Source: Ehretia macrophylla (taxonomy: Eukaryota; Streptophyta; Magnoliopsida; Boraginales; Ehretiaceae). Taken from it: a stretch of DNA of 64,000 bases. The DNA lies in the NCBI GenBank assembly GCA_037974665.1, contig CM075765.1:9903501-9967500 (forward strand). Reading direction: 5' to 3'. Positions 58,679-64,000 of this stretch are shown here, in pieces; the first letter of the stretch is position 1, and each line of letters begins with the position of its first letter. Below the pieces are notes generated by a model, which did no database searches, was not told the DNA's origin, and saw only the letters and a list, made by a program, of their open reading frames with translations. A program made the translations under genes and the position numbers.

Positions 58679-59839
58679 TTACTGTATCGTGAACCTTTTG
58701 AACCCTGAGGTCAAATCCTTGACTCTGTTGAGGTAGGCCAGCATAGTACTATCCTTGGCTTCGAACTCTTCCAATATCTGACTAGAAACCAATTGAGAGT
58801 CAGTGTTCAGGTCGACTGTCTGTGCCTCGAGTTGAGCTGCAATTTTCAGTCCTGCAACCACTGCTTCGTACTCAGCTTCATTGTTGGACACTAGAAAGGC
58901 GAACTTGAGGGAGTATTGGTGCTCATACCGGGTCGGGTTGAGGATGACTACTCCGGCTCCGCTTCCAGACTTCCCTGAGGCCCTATCAACATGGACCTTC
59001 CACACATCCTCTGGGTCATGCTCGACTCGGCCAGTGCACTCAACCACAAAGTCCGTGATGGCTTGGGCTTTGATGGCTGTTCTGGGCTGGTAGGTGATGT
59101 CAAATTGACTCAGCTCAACTGCCCATTTCAGCAGCCTGTCCAACGCCTCCGACTTGTGCATGATGGACTTGAGTGGGGCATCCGTCATGACCTTAATTGG
59201 ATGAGCATCAAAGTATGGCTTCAGCTTTCTTGTCGCCGTGATGAGTGCGAGGGCGAGTTTTTCCAAGGATGAGTACCTCACCTCGGCCCCTTGCAAGGTT
59301 TTGCTGACATAATAGACCGGCTTCTGCTCCTTCCCTTCTTCGCGGACCAGTGCTGCCGCCACTGCTGTGCCTGAGCATGCCAAGTATAGTACCAACTCCT
59401 CCCCCACCTCAGGTCGGGATAGCAGGGGTGGCGAAGTTAGGTACGTTTTCAGCTCCTGGAAGGCGTCCTGGCATTCTCTAGTCCATTCAAAGTTCTTAAG
59501 ATTCCTTAATATCTTGAACAGTGGAGCACACTTGTCCGCCGACCTGGACATGAATCTGCTCAGTGCCGCGACCTTGCCTGCTAACACCTGGACGTCCTTC
59601 ACGCAAGTCGGCTGCGCCAGGTCAAGTATAGCCCGAACCTTCTCCGGGTTGGCTTCTATTCCGCAGGCTGTGACCAAGAAGCCCAGAAACTTTCCTGCCT
59701 TGACGCCGAATGCGCACTTTTTCGGGTTCAACTTTATCCCAAAGTGCTCCATTACAGCGAAGGCTTTAGCCAGGTCGGCTTCATGGTCTTCCGCCCTTCT
59801 GCTCTTGACCAACATGTCATCTACATAGATCTCCATATT
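58679..59839 (-). CDS. Tat reverse transcriptase 3' part, RNase H and second RNase H
   Basis: The 385-codon open segment begins with the polymerase active site (IYVDDMLVKS, residues 3-12), then KCAFGVKAGKFLGFLV and the connection region. The first RNase H-like domain follows (about residues 140-250, with PVYYVSKTLQGAEVRYSSLE). After a linker comes a second RNase H: VHVDRASGKSGSGAGVVIL, then NNEAEYEAVVAGLKIA and NTDSQLVSSQI, roughly residues 275-360. This duplicated 'archaeal-type' RNase H is the hallmark of the Tat lineage. It is separated from the first half of reverse transcriptase only by an in-frame TGA (59840-59842) and ends at a TAA (58679-58681) before integrase. Confidence 0.92.
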   Translation of the reverse strand, partial: NMEIYVDDMLVKSRRAEDHEADLAKAFAVMEHFGIKLNPKKCAFGVKAGKFLGFLVTACGIEANPEKVRAILDLAQPTCVKDVQVLAGKVAALSRFMSRSADKCAPLFKILRNLKNFEWTRECQDAFQELKTYLTSPPLLSRPEVGEELVLYLACSGTAVAAALVREEGKEQKPVYYVSKTLQGAEVRYSSLEKLALALITATRKLKPYFDAHPIKVMTDAPLKSIMHKSEALDRLLKWAVELSQFDITYQPRTAIKAQAITDFVVECTGRVEHDPEDVWKVHVDRASGKSGSGAGVVILNPTRYEHQYSLKFAFLVSNNEAEYEAVVAGLKIAAQLEAQTVDLNTDSQLVSSQILEEFEAKDSTMLAYLNRVKDLTSGFKRFTIQ

Positions 59840-60556
59840 TCAGCCAATCTGGTTTTTGAAAACCTTGTTCACCATCCGAGTGTAGGTAGCTCCAGCATTC
59901 TTGAGGCCAAAAGGCATGGCCTCATAGTAGTAGAGACCTTTGTCGGTGGTGAAGGCAGTATTCTCTTTGTCTCCGGGAGCCATCTTAATCTGGTTATAGC
60001 CTTTGAAGGCGTCTATGAAAGAGAGTAGCTCGAACCTGGAGGTGGCATCTACCATTTGATCAATCCGAGGCAAGGGGAAACAGTCTTTGGGGCAAGCCTT
60101 GTTGAGGTCGGGGAAGTCAATGCACAATCTCCATCCTCCTGAGGACTTGGCCACAAGTACCACGTTGGATAACCAGGTCGAGTATTGGATTTCCCTTATG
60201 TGGTCGGCGTCCACTAACTTGTCAACCTCTTCTGCTATAATCTGTTGCTTATCATAATGGAAGTGCATACGCTTCTGCTTTACTGGATAGTGATTCGGGT
60301 CGGCATTCAGGTGATGCTCAATCACGGCCCGGTCAATACCTGTCATGTCAGAAGCAGACCATGCAAATATGTGTTCATTTTTCAAAAGGAATTGGCTTAT
60401 ACCTTTCTTGAGGTTATCAGAGAGTTCACTTCCGATCTTTGCTTTCTTTGTTTCATCGGAAAGCTGCACCTCTTGAAGATCTTCAGCCGAGCTTCCTCTC
60501 TTAGCATCCCTTTTCTCCTCGGGCAAATCTGGTCCCCAGCCAACGTGATATTTAGG
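59840..60556 (-). CDS. Tat reverse transcriptase, N-terminal half
   Basis: The segment continues from the protease frame after a TGA (60557-60559). It has HYPVKQKRMHFHYDKQQII, WRLCIDFPDLNKACPKD, FPLPRIDQMVDAT, FIDAFKGYNQIKM and MPFGLKNAGATYTRMVNKVF, the ordered motifs of a gypsy reverse transcriptase. Asp in FIDAF is one catalytic residue; the YVDD pair lies beyond the stop. There is no true start codon; it is part of the polyprotein. Confidence 0.9.
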   Translation of the reverse strand, partial: PKYHVGWGPDLPEEKRDAKRGSSAEDLQEVQLSDETKKAKIGSELSDNLKKGISQFLLKNEHIFAWSASDMTGIDRAVIEHHLNADPNHYPVKQKRMHFHYDKQQIIAEEVDKLVDADHIREIQYSTWLSNVVLVAKSSGGWRLCIDFPDLNKACPKDCFPLPRIDQMVDATSRFELLSFIDAFKGYNQIKMAPGDKENTAFTTDKGLYYYEAMPFGLKNAGATYTRMVNKVFKNQIG

Positions 60557-61291
60557 TCAGAGAGAATTTTCATAACATTCCCGAGCTGAGAGCTGGGCTC
60601 CGCGGATGGTGGCTGTGCCGTCCGAGGTCGGAAATTTCAAGGCCTGGTGGTAAGTTAAATGTACGGCCCTGAAGTGGTTGAGCGCCACCCAACCTAAGAT
60701 TCCATTGTAAGTAGAGTTGCAATCCATCACAATGAAGTTAGCCTGCATCGAAACCCGCTTGTCTCTGTCTTCCAACTTTAGTGGGAGATTGATGACCCAT
60801 TCGGCTCGGTAGGCATGCCTAGTGAATCTGGCCAAGGTACCCCTCAATGGTCTAAGTCGGCTTCTGTCCAACCCCATTTGCTCAAATGCCTTCAAGAATA
60901 GGACTTCTGCCGAGCTCCCGGTGTCTACCATCAACCTCTTCACGGTGAAGTTGGCTATTTCGGCGCTGATCACTAGTGGGTCGTCATGGGACAATATCAC
61001 ACCCTCCAAGTCTTCTGAGGAGAAAATGAGCTCCTCCAACTCCGGGACGACCAGCCCATACTCTCTTCCAGCTCGAACATAACCCTTCCTGCCAGCCGAA
61101 GTCTCTCCACCTGACGCCAATCCTCTGGCGATGGTCTCGATCACAGCTAGACGTCCGTCCCCGGCTTGGCGTCTGGGTGGACTTCTCTCCCTGTCCCTCT
61201 GATCTTGACTCTGAGTCAGCTGATGATCTACGTACCTCCGGAGGTGACCTCGGGCTATCAGTGTTCGATCTCCTATTTCAAGTCTTTGCAC
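60557..61291 (-). CDS. Tat aspartic protease region
   Basis: The 244-codon segment has a charged linker, then the retropepsin-like domain: the active site MVDTGSSAEVLF near residue 137, and FIVMDCNSTYNGILG as the second conserved strand. The protease cleaves the polyprotein. The segment shares its frame with reverse transcriptase and is separated from it by a TGA. Upstream, a frameshift near 61285-61300 and a stop separate it from the zinc knuckle. Confidence 0.87.
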   Translation of the reverse strand: MQRLEIGDRTLIARGHLRRYVDHQLTQSQDQRDRERSPPRRQAGDGRLAVIETIARGLASGGETSAGRKGYVRAGREYGLVVPELEELIFSSEDLEGVILSHDDPLVISAEIANFTVKRLMVDTGSSAEVLFLKAFEQMGLDRSRLRPLRGTLARFTRHAYRAEWVINLPLKLEDRDKRVSMQANFIVMDCNSTYNGILGWVALNHFRAVHLTYHQALKFPTSDGTATIRGAQLSARECYENSL

Positions 61292-61299
61292 TCCTCGGT

Positions 61300-62526
61300 G
61301 GTATGGTCATAATCCATATGGTAGTGGCAATACTTGGTTCTATTGCGCTTTTCAGGTCGGCCTTTCATTCTCGGCGCTGGAGGTAGGTGGTTCTGGTACT
61401 GGATCTCCATTAAGATCTGCTCCCTTGAGGTGTTAAGTGGAGTGAACTAGTGAACCAGGGGTTCTGCTTCGGCTGATGAGGCTACTTACCTCGGTCGTTT
61501 TGGACTTTACCCCCAGGTTGGACTTGGGAGGTTTCTTCCTTTTTTTCGGCTTCTTTCTCTTTGTCATCATCCCTCTTGGCTTAATGGATTTCTTCCGAGT
61601 GTATGTACCCTTCTGCCCATACCATCAGCTCGACTACGGTATCCACGGGGTCGATGGCCAAGGAAGAGGTAAGGGGTCCCGACCTAAGCCCACTTTGGTA
61701 AGCCATTAACGCCATGGAATCCTCCAGGTTGGGGATCCTGAGGGTCTCTTCATTGAATCGGGCGGTGTAAGCCCTCAAACTCTCTCCTTTGTGCTGTTTC
61801 ATCGATAGCAATGACGAGGTATGACACGTTGCACGTCGGCTTCCAGCGAAGCGGGACAAGAAAGCCTCAGCTAGCTGATGAAAATTTGCAATAGAGCCGG
61901 GATGAAGTTTTTGGAACCAGTCCAAGGTATTGCCAACCAGGGTGGTTGGGAATGTTTTCGTCTTCATGAGGTCGGTCATATCATGTAGAGTCATATGGTG
62001 GTCGAAGTTCAGCAGGTGGCTGGCTGGGTCTCTTTCCCCATTATAGATTGCCAGGTTGGGCATTCAGCTGCCGGTGGGCAATGACCTTGGCTATGGCAGC
62101 CGCGGTCTTGGCCTGCTCGGGGTCGCAATAGGCCACTCTTTTGCCTCTTGCCTCCACGGGTCTGACATCCGGCTCCAAGAATCCTTCTCCGTCTTGTGCT
62201 CGGGTTCGCCCCGGGGCCGGAATGCAGAACTATGGGCGCATGGGCCGCGGTGTAGCTGCTTGTGGAACTAGAGGTTCCACAGCTAGCCGGGCTACCTGCT
62301 CCTTTAGCTCTTGGAACATCTTAAGCATCATCCTCATCTCCGGCGTCAAGCTGGAGTTAAGGTCACCATCTGTAGAGGGGTTGGTTTATGAGGCTAAGTG
62401 TATACGTTGGCTTGTTCCAACTTCGGCTTGGGTTGGATCTTGGCTAGGCACCTGCGTGGTTTCGAGGTCCTCGTCCGGGTTGGGTGAGTCCTCTACCGGT
62501 GCGCTGTGGCTTCTAGTTTGTACCAT
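61300..62526 (-). pseudogene. Tat gag, broken by stops and frameshifts
   Basis: The likely start is ATG 62526 (minus strand). The N-terminal part reads through two stops, TAA at 62386-62388 and TAG at 62230-62232. A frameshift near 62065 leads into the open capsid region (61581-62063) with YNGERDPASHLLNFDHHM, TLVGNTLDWFQKLHPGSI and ESLRAYTARFNEETLRIPN, typical of Tat gag. After a TAA (61581-61583) a damaged continuation ends in a zinc-knuckle-like YCHYHMDYDHTTEECKDLK near 61310-61365. Confidence 0.8.
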
Positions 62527-62571
62527 GATGGTTTCTCAATGAGTGGTGAGAAGAGTGATAGAAAGAACTCG

Positions 62572-62589
62572 TTCCCACAGACGGCACCA
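62572..62589 (-). other. Tat primer-binding site
   Basis: On the minus strand TGGTGCCGTCTGTGGGAA lies three bases after the 5' LTR end. Position and the leading TGG (complement of tRNA CCA) fit a primer site. I do not assign the tRNA with confidence. Confidence 0.65.
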
Positions 62590-62592
62590 AAC

Positions 62593-63067
62593 TGTCGAGG
62601 TCGGAAATCCTCGCAGCTGAGGTTGGACGGCTACGCTTTGCCAAACTGAACTTTCAGGTTGGCCTCCGAGCTGAACTTTCAGATCGGCTACTGAACCTGC
62701 ACAAGAACATTGAAGGAAAAGGCGGGGTGATGACCCGGATTTTCCCCTCGGGTGTGCGAATGATTAGTATGTCCGAGCTGGCAAAGTAGCCGAAACATGA
62801 ATGATCAGTTACCTTCGAAATGAAGGGATGAAGCCCTATTTATACTAAATTCTGAGACGACAGCATTTAATGCGGTGCAGCTTTATGTCCCATCAAAGCT
62901 TTAGTCCCATCAGAGCAGTTGACACTGAGGTCAGGGTTTTCCGGGGTTGGGGTGAGGTTGGATCAGCATTCTGGTTGGGCAATAGCTGAATATGTTCGGC
63001 TTGGCTCGGATTAGCCCGACTCAGCTCGGCGTGGACATTTTACCTCAACTCGGGATCCCCCTCGTCA
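62593..63067 (-). repeat. Tat 5' LTR
   Basis: It is 475 bases, TGTCGAGGTCG to CCCTCGTCA, and matches the 3' LTR apart from scattered changes and two missing 25-base units. It is followed by GCTAC. The word CCTATTTATACTAAATT (about 62832-62848) contains a TATA-like site on both strands and could serve as element promoter on the minus strand. Confidence 0.88.
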
Positions 63068-63072
63068 GCTAC

Positions 63073-63370
63073 GAAAATTAATGAAGACTTTTGAAGCTAT
63101 CATTTGAGTCATATTTCAAGTTCAGATCCTTCCAATTTGGTCAAGCTACTCTTGCATCTCATAGTGAAGATTAAACCGCAGAGACAAGAATCTAATTGAT
63201 TTGCAAAAAACAATATAGAATTAAGCCTAGTAAGCACAAGATTTATATATTAAGCATGTTCATATTTGAGATATTTGAGATCCTTCAACAACTATTATCT
63301 GAAACCAAACATCTCAAAAAAAAAAGAAGTTAAAAAAATTCAACCTTCTCGTGTGGATCTATGTTGCGAT
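63073..63370. other. Non-repetitive flank, no gene recognised
   Basis: This continues 53141-53233 across the Tat insertion. It is AT-rich with no frame longer than a few dozen codons and no match to the BUB1 or MATE fragments that I can see. It ends at the copia LTR start. Confidence 0.35.
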
Positions 63371-64000
63371 TGTTAGGAAAATGCCCTAAAAGCCAATAAA
63401 TTATATTTTTTGAATTATGGATAATGTATTATTTAAGATAATGTATTATTTAATTTATTAAATCATTTATTGCGGGCAGTTTATTTATTTATTAATATGT
63501 TTTGATTAAATAAATAAAAGTCATCAGAACACTATTTATAGATTCTATCTTTAAGAGTAAGGATATGAGTGACGGAATCTTTATTTACAAATATATTTTA
63601 AAAGTTGTCCCCGATCAGAGGATAAATTAATTGAATGTTAATTTATCCGGATAAATAGGATTACAGTCTACTAACCAAATAATATAAGATATTAAATTGG
63701 GTGATTAGTCATATCGTTATAGTATATAAAACTTGTTGCGAACAAGTAACTGGACTTGACCACCAATATAATGAATTACATGGAATGTCAATAATTCATT
63801 GTATTATGTAATCATGCGATTAATCTTTAGACTTGAGACACCACAATTTTCTTATGATTAAGAATGCTATAATTTGTTGGTGCAATCAAGCTAGTCCTAA
63901 TTACGGATTAGATAATGTATTAAGTGGTTATGATCTATTCCGTCATGGAAGTATGTGGATACGAGAACTGTTAATTGGGAATCCTATGTGATCTATTAAT
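63371..64000 (+). mobile_element. Start of a copia-type LTR (Angela/BARE-like), runs off the window
   Basis: TGTTAGGAAAATGCCCTAAA is close to the TGTTGGAATTATGCCCTAGA start of Angela/BARE-type copia LTRs. The following AT-rich text with TTATTTAT words also fits. The left flank is GCGAT. Whether this is an LTR of a full element or a solo LTR cannot be told here. Confidence 0.55.

Larger units (their letters stand above)
53234..63067 (-). mobile_element. Tat-clade Ty3/gypsy retrotransposon with antisense gene, inactivated
   Basis: LTRs of 526 (53234-53759) and 475 bases (62593-63067) enclose gag, protease, reverse transcriptase, RNase H, a second RNase H and integrase on the minus strand. A perfect target duplication GCTAC flanks it (53229-53233, 63068-63072). 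Primer site (62572-62589) and polypurine tract (53760-53782) are in place. Two RNase H domains mark the Tat lineage. A 3.5 kb region between integrase and 3' LTR carries a gene on the opposite strand. The element is visibly richer in G and C than its surroundings. Several in-frame stops and a few frameshifts make it non-autonomous now. Confidence 0.9.

Noticed and set aside
59367..59828. 153-codon plus-strand frame opposite Tat reverse transcriptase/RNase H
   Set aside because: It is a shadow of the minus-strand pol frame, with no domain of its own.

Overview
The window is repeat-dense nuclear DNA from a flowering plant. It is almost entirely nested LTR retrotransposons of plant-specific lineages: Tekay-like chromovirus, Athila and Tat (all Ty3/gypsy), plus Ty1/copia LTRs. 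A short non-repetitive island carries broken pieces of host genes. I see no intact host gene, rRNA or tRNA gene, CRISPR array or bacterial-type operon. The species cannot be named from sequence alone.

Layout. 1-6626: minus-oriented chromovirus-type LTRs, one almost complete (2312-4779) and two truncated. 6627-8596 and 49317-49670: the two halves of one minus-oriented copia-type LTR and its leader, split by element A. 8597-49311: element A, a large non-coding LTR element with a tRNA-Met(i) primer site and a ~0.9 kb internal domain, flanked by GCATT/ACATT. Its 5' LTR holds a solo LTR (10945-24618, target repeat AAGGT), which in turn holds an 11.2 kb Athila element (12041-23261, target repeat CAAAC). 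Its 3' LTR holds a Tekay-like element (from 28150) whose integrase gene is split by a solo LTR (33419-39351), itself split by another solo LTR (34360-36834, target repeat ACGGC). The Tekay element is cut at 40097 by element B, a second non-coding element (40098-45948). At 45948/45949 B is fused to an opposite-strand LTR (to 48496). The missing Tekay 3' end and the missing middle of A's 3' LTR point to a large deletion there.

49671-53233 and 63073-63370: a possible copia 3' region with four hairpins, a hAT-like remnant, an intron-bearing BUB1-like kinase fragment (minus strand) and a MATE transporter exon fragment (plus strand). 53234-63067: a complete but inactivated Tat element with target repeat GCTAC. 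Its gag-pol is on the minus strand with two RNase H domains. Between integrase and the 3' LTR lies a plus-strand, apparently intron-containing gene with its own TATA box. 63371-64000: the start of another copia LTR.

How it works together. Athila and Tat once encoded everything needed for reverse transcription and integration; both now carry in-frame stops and frameshifts. The long-LTR elements encode nothing and would have depended on chromovirus proteins supplied in trans; they share the Tekay-type primer site and a hairpin beside the polypurine tract. Three solo LTRs and one large deletion show the locus has grown by nesting and shrunk by recombination. The most unusual coding feature is the antisense gene inside the Tat element.
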